Shown one piece after another: positions 1 through 12,100 of a stretch of 64,000 nt of DNA. The position numbers and the translations under genes were made by a program. Location of the stretch: assembly GCF_021018805.1 (NCBI RefSeq), contig NC_086258.1:13985936-14049935 (forward strand), in the 5' to 3' direction. This DNA is from Prinia subflava. Lineage: Eukaryota; Chordata; Aves; Passeriformes; Cisticolidae. Positions within the stretch are counted from its first letter, which is position 1. Each line of letters starts with the position of its first letter. The notes under the pieces were generated by a model. It was not told the DNA's origin. It saw only the letters and a program-made list of their open reading frames with translations, and did no database searches.

Positions 1-1012
1 CAGGTGCTGCAGAACGGGGAGGGTGGTTTGGGCACACACTTGAAAAAGAAAAAGGAGACAGAAACCTCAAAAAACCTCCACCTGTGAATGCTTCTTCAGC
101 AGTTATTTTAGGCTGATACCAGTTGGTTAAAAACACACCAAACCCTAAAAAACCTGGGCAAACTTCTCCAACAACTCCCCAGCTATAACTGATGTGACAG
201 GACATGAGTAATGTGTGCTGAAAGATGGGCCACATGATCCAGCTCTAATTTTAATCATATCAGCCCTTGCCCTGCTGAAAGCCATCTTTTTAATTCCATA
301 TTTTGTCATAATTTATCATTTAGCTCTTGTCTGGTTCTCATTTCTTAACAGCATTGCTTCAATCATTTTCATTTTTAACCCTGTGGTGCTGTTTGTGAAT
401 GCAAATAAAGGTGCTTGATCTCCCTTCAATGTCAATGAAAATATTAAAAAGTGAGCCTGTTGCTCATGGGTGCACATTTTTTTTTTACCCACAGTGACAA
501 TTATACCAACTTCTCCTGGCTCCTAACTCTGGAACCAGGTTTATAAATACAGCTGATGAGCAGAAATGTGACCTGTTCTTTTCTGGATTTTCTGAGTTTT
601 TATTATTTTTTTTTTAGGAGATAGGAACAGAGCAACTCTGTGAATAACTGCAGCTCTTGCTTTGAAACATCTCCAGTAGGGAGAGTGCCATAAATTCTGT
701 TTAGTCTTATTTGAGTGAAATATCCCTGGGATGATTCTACCATCTTTTTCTTCATGTTTGGCTGTGTTGATTGAAGACTCTTCCAAATGGCTCCCCTGAG
801 AGATGATGCAATTCCTGTGACCATGTTCCTGGTCCACCATCATCCTGCTTTTTCTTTGGAGGAATCAGGAGCAGTGTAAAAAGGGACACACTACAGAGGA
901 AACTGGTTTTAAAAGGATTTGTTGAAAGGTGCTATCAAGACAGATTAAATAATCCGCATTTTTTGCGCTAATATACATTAAAAATATTTCCTCTTTGTGA
1001 ACTACATTTCTT

Positions 1013-1105
1013 CTTGATCTTTTGGCATTATATTTTGTTTTTACTTGATCTTTTGGCATCATGTTTTGCTTTTACTTGATCTTTTGGCACCACACTTCTG
1101 GTTTT
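1013..1105 (+). repeat. Tandem repeat, three copies of 31 bp
   Basis: Units begin at 1013, 1044 and 1075, each with CTTGATCTTTTGGCA. The first two differ by three bases and the third diverges in its second half. This is a local slippage-type duplication with no transposon resemblance. Confidence 0.9.
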
Positions 1106-3231
1106 GCTAGATTTTCTCCACCAAAGCCAAATGTACTACATTCATTTTTATTAATATTCGTTGGTGAATCACTATCGCTGTGTCAGAAACATTCAAGAAC
1201 CAAGTGTAATTTAATGTACACAGGCTCTCCAAAACAAAAACAATAAAAATATTACTGCTGTGGAACAGGGAGATAATATCAGAGACTATAGTTCTTGGAT
1301 TATAATGAAAAAAAAATTAAGAGACTTGGGAACCATCCAACTTTCCTTGGTAAGAATTGGAGGCTCTTTAAATTATTCATAGCTGGGGCCTAAGCTAAAT
1401 AATTGATGTAATAGACTCAAAACAAGTTTAAAAAAACGGCACATCTACAACTGGTAGGGATCCTGCCTGCATTCTGCAAGGACACAAACAGGTCTGCATG
1501 ATAATTAGACACCATTTAATGAGATCATTACACTTGGGAGGAATACACGTCCACATTTTAGGGCTGACCTATTTGCCCCCATGTAAATACCCAGGGAATC
1601 ACTGCAGGGAGGGTGAAAACAGCTCCTCTGAGTGCTCCCACAAACACAGTTATCTGCAAGTGTGGCTTCAGTCTCCAAGGTAATGAAGTGAAAGGTGTCA
1701 GATCAAAGGTTCCATCGCAGGCAGCTCTCACAAGGTCTTAGGGACAACCATGGAACCATTTCTGGTGTTAATGAAATGTGGAGTTGGCAGAGGAGAAGCA
1801 GAGCTGGAGAGACAGGACTCAGAAATGGGAACTCATGGAAGGCACGAGATGTTGTATTTTAGGAGCAGAAATAACTGCTTAGGGGAAACTCAACACTTTT
1901 AATCAAGAATCTCTTGGAGTATCTTTCATCTCAGAAGATGTCATATTCCTTCCCTTCATCTTCTATGTCTTTGCCAGTGCTGAACAGAGTGACATCATCT
2001 GCAACAGTGCCAGAACAGATACTGTGAATCACAGATATTCCTACATATGCAGCAAGAAAATCTGCCCAGGGAGTGACATCCAACTGGGCTCTCTAGGGCT
2101 GTGCTGGGTGAGGAATTAATCCACCACCACAGAGCCTGGTGCTGGAGGAGGGACTGAAATGTTCCCTAGGGCACATTATCAGTACCTTATTTGCAAATTG
2201 TATACACGAGGTTGCTCAGAAAATAAGTATGCATCTATGTCTGAAGAGTTTTGAAAAGGGTCCCATTACAAAAACAATATATTGCAATGAAACTGTTATA
2301 TCAAATAATTATTCCTAATTAAGGAAGTGGTCACTTAGAGAGTGACCTTAACTTTAAGGTCCCTGAGGATCTGAGTTTATGTGGACTTCACACCAGGTAC
2401 AGGTGGAGTGATTGTACCAGATAAAAACTGTAAACATCAGATTTTGTTTCAAATCCCAGAAATCTCAGAGCACAACTAACAACAGGATTATTAATGTCTA
2501 CAAGCAGGATCTGCATGGCTCTGGCCAGGTTCCACCTTGGTGTCCCATCTCTCCAAAGGGAAACACTTCACAGCTTCCTTTCATCAGAACAACTGCATCC
2601 CCAAAAATAAAGTGTTTAACCCGTTTTTGGAATTTTTTTGACTACAGCTTTGTCCTGTAACCAAATATTGTGTGTGTTCAGTACAGTCAATACACAAAAA
2701 TGTAAATTACTTCTCCACAAGAAAAGCAGCACTGAAAGAGAATTAGATGTTCCTGGAACCTGCATAAACCTTCAACAGAATGAGTCAAAATATCTATTTA
2801 AATATAGAAGTCAATAAAAAGCTAAATGTTGAAAATTATTTCAAGAGAAAAAAAACCATCATCATCTTCTCCCACTCCAGTTTACTCATGTGTGCTGCTC
2901 AAAAGGAGCTTTTTTATGGGATATTTTCAGTGTTCCAAGGTTGCTTCCTTTGAGCATTGTTAGCCTGTCCACTGCTCTGCTCGGGCCGTGCTTGCTGAGC
3001 GCTCATTTCCTCTGCCAAGAAAATCCCACAGAACGTTACAAACAGCGGCGGCCAAGCCCCACATCTGCACACACTCAGACTCTGTGTCCTGCTTCAGCCG
3101 TTCCTGGCAAACCTGGAACTGCTCCGAGCTCTGAGCACCCCTCTGCACCTGGCTGGGGACAGCCCCTGCCCCTGTGGAACACACCTGGCCCTGCCCAAGG
3201 CAGCTTCAGCAGCTCCAGGGCTCCCCAAAAT

Positions 3232-3430
3232 CCAACAAGCATGGAATGGGCTGGGCTGGAGGAGACCTCAAAGCTCATCCAGTCCCACCTCAGCCATGGC
3301 AGGGACACTTTTCACTGTCCCAGGGTGCTCCCAGCCCTGTCCAGCCTGGCCTGGGGCACTGCCAGGGATGCAGGGGCAGCACCCTGTGCCTCTGTGCCCT
3401 CCCAGGCAAGGATTCCTTCCTAACAGGGTG
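3232..3430 (-). mobile_element. CR1 LINE 3'-end fragment (degraded)
   Basis: The plus strand reads as the reverse complement of a CR1 tail: an AAAGCTCATCCAGTCCC-like start, then CCATGGCAGGGACACTTT, then CAGCCCTGTCCAGCCTGGCC. The order and spacing match the copy at 36873-37205. It is 5'-truncated and diverged, with no usable reverse transcriptase. The exact ends are uncertain by tens of bases. Confidence 0.7.
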
Positions 3431-5937
3431 AAACACTTTGCAGAAAAATGACCCTAAAACTTCTGTCAGCTCAAGCAGGAATGTACAGAAAATGCTGAAA
3501 ACACATCAGTGTCTTACAGGGGCAAAGCAGGGAAAAATGTGCATAATCCTAACAATGACCCAGGAATGTCCAACAGACACCAACCCTGAGGAACCCTGAA
3601 GTGTAAGAGAGTGCTCAGAACTGACAACACCATAAACAACATCCCAGCCTTAAAGCTGAGACTTCTAAGCAACAGAAAATTAAAGACCTCAATAAATCAT
3701 GTGTCCCTAAATATCAAAAAGCTGTCTACAAACACCAACAAATATTGAAATGTTCAGTGTGTCTGTAATGAAGATTCTTCCTTCCCCTGTCTCTGCCCCT
3801 CACTCTCCTTCTCACCCCCCTGGCAGCAGGAGGATGGGGAGGGCAATGCCAGAGGAATCCTGGATCTTCTTCACCATTTGCAGCTCTGTTTTCCTTCTCA
3901 CTGAAGTATGAATCATTTCTTTTGTATTTCCTCATGCTCACGTTAACAATGACACAAAGCAATCCGCACAGAAATTGTCATTATTCCCAGATCACAGAGG
4001 AATGAGATCCCTCACTTGAGAATGGACTGACCTTCAGAAAATCTGGCCAGTCACAAGTTCCACGCCTAAACTGGGAAATTCAGCTTTGAAATTCAGCTTC
4101 CTACTGGATTTTTAAGCAATCTTCACAGAATTGGCACCAAAAAAAAAAAAATTTAGACAACAAATTCTTCTCCCATTTTGTCCTAAATTTCCAGGTAACA
4201 AGATTTGGTAGAAAATATTTTCAAAAACAAGTTTTGAAGCTCATGCTGCAATTAAGATGCTTTTTTCCCCCCTGTTGGATGAAATCATCTTCATGAAGAA
4301 AGGATCTAGATTTGAACTAAATTAGCTGAAACTGCTACTTTTGAGCTCTAAATGGAGTCTGCCCTCTAAGCTACTTTGAGTTTTGGATTTTGTGGCCAAT
4401 TTCCACAGTTCTACAAATGCAAGACAGAAATGAAACAGAATGGGGAATGGAGATTTGAAGGTAATGCCAGGTATTTTCACACGTCTGTGAAAGACCTTTT
4501 AACAGAGATACTTTTTTCTTCTCTCCTCCTATCTTTTACTCAACATGTGCTCTTCAGATTAGGGTAAAAATAGGGAAGTAGGTTAAAGAAAAAAATACAA
4601 TAGCAGTTAATATAGCTTAAAATTAGCAAATTTTTTGGAAAATAGAAAAAAAATTCAACAAATTAAAGAAAACCAGTATTTCTGACAGAAATGACAATTC
4701 AAGACTATTACAGATCTTGCCTTATGAAGGATTATTTGTAACTTTAATTTGAGGATGTAAAGAAGTTAACTTTTCTTTTGCTATACTACACATGTAAAAA
4801 AAGATCAAAGAAAGAAAAGAATTGAGATTCAAATTCCATTTTTAAGCAAAAATGACAATGTCTCCCTGAGTTAAAATTAATCCTTTAATGATGAATTTCA
4901 AAGGTTTAAATACTTTCTGTGACCTTGGCTTTAAATAATTATGCCAAGCAGAGCTTTCCTTACATTCAGAAAAGATCCTGAATTGTTGATCACAGCCATT
5001 TTAATGGCTTCAGGCTGGCTGATTTCCAACATAATCCTCCGAATGCTCTTTAAAATTACAGACCAAGAACCTGACGCAGGTAAATGAAATGTCACTTGCA
5101 CAAAGGCTGCTCAAACACTCCATGCAGATTGTTAATTTGTGCCACTGCACATCCCCTTGCAAGAAAATGTGTGATTTAGTGCCTTAATGCAACGTATAAA
5201 AGAGACTTCAACAACTATCTGCTTACACATACACAGAGTCTACCATAAATATTAAGTAGGGTTTTTTTTTAGTTTGGCTTTTGAAATAAAACTTGCATGT
5301 TTTAGCTCCCTAGGCAGGGGAAATACTTGAATTTATGACAGGGGTCCAAGGGAAGCTCACCAAGCAGGAATGTGGGCAGTGACCCCACGGAGCAGAACGG
5401 GAGGGAAGCCTTGACCAATCTGAAACATTTATTTCTCTTTTCAAATCTTACCCAGAGTCCTTTCTCACTTGATGTACACCACAGGCAAAATAAGCCCAGC
5501 CCCTGTGAGCAACCAGACACAATTTCCTCGTGCCCTGAGCCTGAGTTTTTCCCTGTTTCACAGCTCTCCCACTTTTTAAGGGACAAAAAGCTTGGCTAGG
5601 CAGAACCACCCTTTCCACTGCCTCTATTCCAGCAGAGGACGATCAGCCTGCTCCTGGCTGGCTTTACCTGTGAAATCACCTGTGGTTTTAAAGTGCTGTT
5701 GGCTCCTGAGCACCTCATGGCTCCTTCCAGCCCCAGCGTGTCCAGAGCAAAGGTTTCATCACAGAACCCCAGCAGGCCCCACACTCGTGTTGTGACTCTC
5801 ACACCCCATGGTCTGCATCTGTTTTTTCAACTCGAGTGACCCCTAAACATTTTTCCTTAGGGAAACTTTGCTCAGCTGCCCTTTGGGGTGCTCCCTCCCC
5901 TCCTGCCCCACGGAGCTGCTCTTTGGGAATCCCTTAC

Positions 5938-6168
5938 CTTGACCGAGGCTGCCTCTGTCTCTGCCGTGTGCTTCTCTTTCAGGTCTGAGATCACTTTTTC
6001 CATCTCTATCTTCAGATTGTTCAGTGCTGCCTCCTTGTCCCGGGCTGCCTTCAGCCTCTCCTGCTCCCACTGGAGGCTCAGGTCCAGCAGCTGGTGGTTC
6101 CTCAGGGTGTTCGCCTGGATCAGCTCCTCCCTCAGCTTGCGGATTTGGTGCTCCAAATTACAGATCAC
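5938..6168 (-). CDS. CEP112: CEP112 internal exon g (77 codons, phase 0-0)
   Basis: This is the last and largest CEP112 exon in the window. It begins VICNLEHQIRKLREELIQAN and ends KEKHTAETEAASVK. The KLREEL and H.AETE motifs match the family. The acceptor is TGCTCTTCCTCTCAG and the donor is GTCAAG|GTAAGG. The frame is open upstream of the AG as far as 6354, but that part is rich in Gly, Ser and Pro and does not look like coiled coil, so it is intron. Third-position GC is about 81% (62 of 77), the highest of the seven. The next exon, which I would expect to begin near an ANSKLKQ-like sequence, was not found in the remaining 5.9 kb. Confidence 0.96.
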
Positions 6169-9100
6169 CTGAGAGGAAGAGCAAACAAAGTGACAAAACC
6201 CAAACCCACGGCACAAAACCCACTTGGCTTCCTCCACCAGGCTGTCAGCTGGGGTAGGAGCAGACTCAGAGGATGCTCTGTCCCTTTTCCCTCTTGCCCT
6301 TGGCCCTTTCTCTTCCTGCACACGGATAAATTCAGCTCCCCCTGCCCAAAGCATTGGTAAGATGAACCTTTTTGGAGGAGAAATTAAGCTTGTGGCACTT
6401 AATCACTACATATCCTACCCATGCCTTCTTTTTTTACCCTTAAGAAGTGACCTGCTGCCTTCTAATGAGCTATCAGGATATCATCAATCATTTATCAATC
6501 GCTGATGGCCCCTGATGGGGGAACACAAAGGGGGAGGGATGGAAGGGGCAGGAATAAAGACGTGTAACTCCTAATTCCACAGAATTGACTCTGCTACTTT
6601 AGCACAGGACTAGATACACATCTGTTACGTCAGATTCCACTTGCATTAACTCTCACTAGTTACTTTCCTAACTCCATTTCCTCTGTGGGTTCCTCACTGG
6701 AGTACACAAAGTGACACAAAGCACTGTCCTTATAGCTAAGTGTGATGGATGACACTGAAAGCACATCTGTGTTCTCATTCATAAATGTAATTCTGAAAAC
6801 AAGCACTTTCACTACAAAACTCACACAGAATTTCCCCCTTTGTCCTCCCCTGTTTCACAAGAAACTTTGCAGTTGCCAGGAATTTTTTCAGAGAGGATGT
6901 GACAATATTGAGAGCAGAAACTGATGTTCTACCAAGTAAGTGCAGGTGACTCAGCTCAAGCTTATTAAAGAAAATCTGAGGAAAAGCAGTGTATATTTAA
7001 AGTTCCCATTGTCCTGGAATGCCAGGTTCTCTCCAACTGCTATTTTTCTTCTCCAGACATTTTAAATATGCTGTCTGTACTCAGCTACACCATTTATTTG
7101 CAGCCTCTGAGAACCACATTACTACAAAACTTTGAAAAGGAAACATTTGTTTCTGACCAAAGTTGGGACATGAATGACTATCAGATCTATTGCCTTGTAC
7201 ATTAATCTCCCGCAACAGATTCCTATAAATACTGTGATCTGAGAGAGGAAGAAAAAAAATCAAGGCTTGAAAGTTTGCCTATTTTTCAAGCTATTTGAAC
7301 TATATGGTGTAATAAAAGACATCATCTCCCTTCAAACCTTCAGTTTGTCCTTCAGCTATCCCAGCTGTAACATGTATTAAAAAATATCAACCATCTCAGA
7401 AACTTATTTTGCTTCCATGCTTTCTTAATTACTCATTGGCATTAGTCCCTACTATGTCAAAGGTAAGAGTGTGTGTATGGTGGAGAAGGAATGAGCACGT
7501 CATTTGTATACACAACTCCACCACAGGCCACATATTTCAGCCCTATCAGCATTATCTCAAACATATGTTTCATATACTGTAATCTGTGCTAGATCCTTTC
7601 CTTCCTTTCCTGAGCTTTTCCTCTACACATGTTTAATTTCTTATTAAATCTGTATACAGACTAAAAACGTGAAGTGCGTCTCAGTGTATAATTAAAATCC
7701 GCAATGTACTTTTATAATTCTTTCGGAAAATGATTTCATCTCCAGATCACAGGAACATGACAGCCTGCCTGGCTTTTCCTCAACCAAAGCAGCACTAACT
7801 CACTGAAGATAAGAGCTGCAATCGCTGATGGGTGATATGGTCTGAGTTCCAAACTGACACATGGAGAATTTGGGGTTTTTAATCGCTGCCCCAGTGCGAG
7901 TCCTGCCTGAAATAGCCACAATTATCTTTTAATCTGTGAGAGTTCTGTTTGAAAGCTCATTCCCCTACTTTCCTTCTCTTTTTTTCCTCCTTTCTATTTT
8001 AAAATAAAAAACTTCCTTTAATTACAGCCCTAACACACACTCATAAGTGAAACTAAGAAAGGACATCACTCAGAAGTTCCCTAAAAAGTTTGATAAAATA
8101 TTTAGGATAAAAAATCAGGGCTAACTCTTTACAATACAAGGAAAATTCATTCACAAACGACACTGCAAGCCAAAGTAAAGACTGGGTGAATTCCTGTTAC
8201 ACCTTTTAAGCTTTACTTCCTTCTTTATTCAATGGTTCTTCTACAAAGTCATTAGAAAATGAAACACAATCCAGTGTTTTCTGTGAGGAGAAAGTAACAG
8301 CTCCCAGCCTCCAGAGCCAAAACTGGGGCCAGCCGAGAGTGAGCTGAATGTTATAGGTAAAGCAACAGTAATTAATATGCAAAGGAGCATTAATGTTGGA
8401 CCTAATAGATGGCAAAAGCAGATTTGGTTCTATTAGGGAAGAAGAAAGACTCCGAAGACGGGGCGATGGCAGCGAAACTAATATGATTAAAGGAGTCCCT
8501 TTGGAGCAACTTCACTGCGAGTAAGATGATGTTAAGAGACATCTAATCTCTCCAAAGTGACTGGAAAAAGCTTATATTGGGGATCACAGACACAGTTCTT
8601 GTCAATTACTTTCAAATAAGTCCAGTTCTCACAGCCAGATTAGTTTTTCCCATAAACAAAGTCAGTGGCAGAAGCAGCTTACGCCCAACTCAGTGCCTGA
8701 GACAACTCAGTGTGACACGGATATCTCCCCACTGCTGCAGGAAATGAAGGCCAAACTTTCCAGCACTAAGGCTCTGCCATTCCACATGCCAGCTTTAATA
8801 AACTATTATTAGAATTAAATGTAGGCAAATTAGGGGAAAAAAAAGTAAGCCCCAAGATGACTTAATTCTAAGTTGCGAAAAATCCGTGAAATATAAAACT
8901 TAAGAGCAACTGTCTTTTCTTAATGATTCTGTGGGAAAATAAAGGCTGCAGTTACAAAATCTCACTTCTCAGGCTCCAGATCCAAAGGCAGGATGGGTTC
9001 TTTGTAACACCGAGTCCTCTCTCTCAGTCTTGGTTTCTCAAATTCTCCTCTGGCTGCCCAAATCTCTGTTTGGGAACCAAATGGTTTTGCATGGTCCAAA

Positions 9101-12100
9101 CAACTGCTTGAGTACAAGAGCTGCTGTGAGAAAAACCCACCTTAAACACCCCATCTAAGCAAATTATTATTGTGTTAAATGAGGATTAAACAAGAAATAA
9201 AGGCTGACAGTATGGAATGGACCCAAAATGTTACTGCCACATGCTCTTTTTCTGGATCAAAGCGTTGTAGTCTCTATTTTGGTGGTGTGGGTACGAGCAC
9301 GTGAAATAAGAGAGATTTGTATCTATTTTAGAAAGGATGCAGGAGTTTGTAGCAATTCCCAGGATGGCCATGCCACAGGAACATGGCCCAAACAAGGAAG
9401 CATTTTGTAAAATGACCATTAATCCACATACAGGACAACAAATAGAAAGACAACACCAGCTTACACAGTTTCCCAGATGGAACAAAAATACAAACTGTGT
9501 GACAGGGATTTCATAAAGATTTATATGACATATTTCTATGTCCCTTAGATGAAGAAACTACTGGCCAAGGTGGTGATTTCTATTTCTGTTTCAAAGAAAT
9601 AACTTAGAATTCTAACTAAGAATATCTGTGCTGAAATAGTGTCATAAAAAGGGTGGGTCATAAGCCCACAGCAATTTGCCTGCAGGGAAAAAATAGACTT
9701 GAAAGAAAAAGAAGAAGGTTGGTCACTCACTTTGGCCTATTTAAACTGCCAATAAATGTACTGCATGTTATTTGGAAGGAAAACATGTGCTCTTAATTTT
9801 AAAAAGTAAATTGCAAAAGAAAATATAAAGTTGGCAAAAAGTTTAAATTAAAATCTGTTGCTGATGTCTGAAACTCTGCTCCACTTACAGGCAACAGGGA
9901 TGAGAAATGGACCGAATGACTACGGCCTAATTAAAAACAATAATAACACAAATTCCCTTTATTTTCCAGGAGCTCCTGCTTCCCCCATGAAGCATTTCCT
10001 TGGGTGAGTTTCTGAGGAAGAGGCTGGAGCACCTTCACCCTGAGGGATGAACATGGAGCTCCCTGCCTCCCTCCTCTCACACACCAAACCACATCCACCC
10101 AGCACACGCTCCCAGGGCGTTTGGAAGTCACAAAAACAAAGCAGAGCAGAGTTCAGATGAAAGGCACTGCTCATTTTTTCCCCGAGGTGCAGATCTGAGG
10201 TGTCTCTTCAGCAGATTTACAGTAAGTGGCTGAGATGTGCCAGCAGATGAAGCTGCAGTAACCTCACTGCTCTGCTTGCTGGGAGCATCACTGCTGAACA
10301 CCCCTGAGCTTCTCAAGGGGCTCCTGACAACTCCTCAAACTGAGTTTCACAAGTTTTCTGTGCCAGGTTGACTTGGCTCCAGTCAGAGATGACTGCACAG
10401 GCCTCACTTTGCTGTGTTTAATTTTGCTGGCATGTAACATTTTAAAAAACCAACAATAAACCCCCCCTGAACCTCTGAGCAGCAGCATGGACTAGGCTGG
10501 ATGATCCCAAAGATCCTCTCTAGGATAATAATCTCAAATATCAGCTCTATTTGACCACAGATAAGTGCCAAGACCTCAGCATTTCCTCCTTTCAGAACAC
10601 TGAAATGAGCAGTGTGTGCTGGGAAACATCAGCTGGGCCCTCCTGAAAGGGACATTTGTCTCTCTGTGGTGGGACAGCGATGGATGAGGCACCCGTAACA
10701 TTTGTTATTGGGCACTGGATTATTTCTGAAAGGAAAAATCAGTCCAGTCAAGGGAAAGGCAGTCCATAACAAAAACAAATCTCACTTTGATGATGAAGAA
10801 GTGAAAGGAAAATCAGGAATGAAGTAGGAACACCCTATTCAGTGGTGACAGTGACTCCCTTTTTGCCCCTGAGCAGGGCAGTGTCCCAGCAGAAGGGGAT
10901 GAAGTGTCCTGTGCAGGGACTGGTGGCACATTCACTGTAAAACACCTTAGAGGGGATTATCTGCTCAAAGTGGGAATCTGAACGACTTCAGCTTTTTTGT
11001 GAGTAAAACAAAGCTTTATCAAATGCTGGGAAACAGATCATACACGTTCCTCTACCATCACAAAAACAACTAGTGCATTTAACATGAAAGAAGCCTGAAA
11101 AATAAACAAATATTTGCAGCTCTAAGCTTAGGAAAAAAGTGTAGCTGTAAGAACTTCAAATACGTGTAATGTTGATTTGTGTTTAGAACAAAATTGGTTT
11201 ATATTAATGAGTTTTTCTACTGCAGCTTCTGCAAGGGACAACAATCCTTCTTCTAACTGATCTGATTCTGGTTTTCAGGAAGATTCTCATGATTTTTACC
11301 CTCTGGACCCTGCCAACCAAGGGCCAGGCACAGATCTAATGGCTCTGATCATTCTGTCCACAAATCCTTCTGCTGAGTCTGACTCACTGGTCCCACTGTA
11401 CCTGCTTTTCTCCATGCCAAAGGAATTCCAACTGGCCAGTCCAGCCTGCTGGCAGCTATTTGTGGCTCCTTTGTATTGAACTCAACCACGTCCATTTAAA
11501 CAACTGCATTAAAAATATTTTCTATACCATGGCAATTTTAATTAAAATATGTGAAGAATTCATTATCCTTTCTCTCTCCTCAAATCAGCAATTTGTCAAT
11601 ATTATGAATACTTTAAAAGACGAAATTTCATTTGCAAAGAAAACCAGTGGCACATTATCACATGGGTAACGATGTGGCAGAGCACAACTTAGCAGGGATA
11701 AGTAATAAACAGCTATTTAGCTTTCACAGCACAATCTATTACACTGTCAAGTTTAAATGCCTTTTGGGTAAGAACACGCAGGCCCATAAATGTGGTATTT
11801 AAGGGAGCAGATAAATGAAATGGTGTGAAATGAAGTGAAAATGAACAACAGTTCAGTGACCAGCAGGTTGGGCTCAGTTCCTAAGAGCATTGATCATTCC
11901 AAGAGCATGGGGCTGTGCAAGCCCTTCCAGGGGAAAATACAGAAATTAGCACCCCCAGCATTATAAATAGTCCTGGACAGTGGTCTGAGACTTCCTGGAA
12001 ACACTAAAATATCAGCCTCAATACTCAGAGATGCATTTTATTGTATGCTTATATAGCATTTTGTGCACTCTGAAGTGTTCTCGTTCTTGAGGGGGAAAAA

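Larger units (their letters stand above)
1..5937 (-). other. CEP112: CEP112 intron after exon g (partial)
   Basis: AT-rich intron running off the low-coordinate edge. It starts at the GTAAGG donor of exon g. Contents are a three-copy 31-bp tandem repeat at 1013-1105, a CR1 3' fragment near 3232-3430, short A and T tracts, and otherwise unremarkable sequence. I see no further CEP112 exon and no RNA gene. The GC-rich open frames around 2890-3431 coincide with the CR1 fragment and its flank and are not treated as genes. Confidence 0.8.

Noticed and set aside
2890..3423. 177-codon open frame
   Set aside because: Its second half is the CR1 3' fragment read in a non-coding frame, and the first half has no family resemblance.
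5872..6354. Extended open frame through exon g as a single 160-residue protein
   Set aside because: The parts outside 5938-6168 are not coiled coil and lie beyond clear AG and GT splice signals, so they are intronic read-through.
10487..10530. Possible CR1 end (GGACTAGGCTGGATGATCCC)
   Set aside because: About 40 bp of weak similarity with no supporting upstream CR1 sequence, which is too little to annotate.
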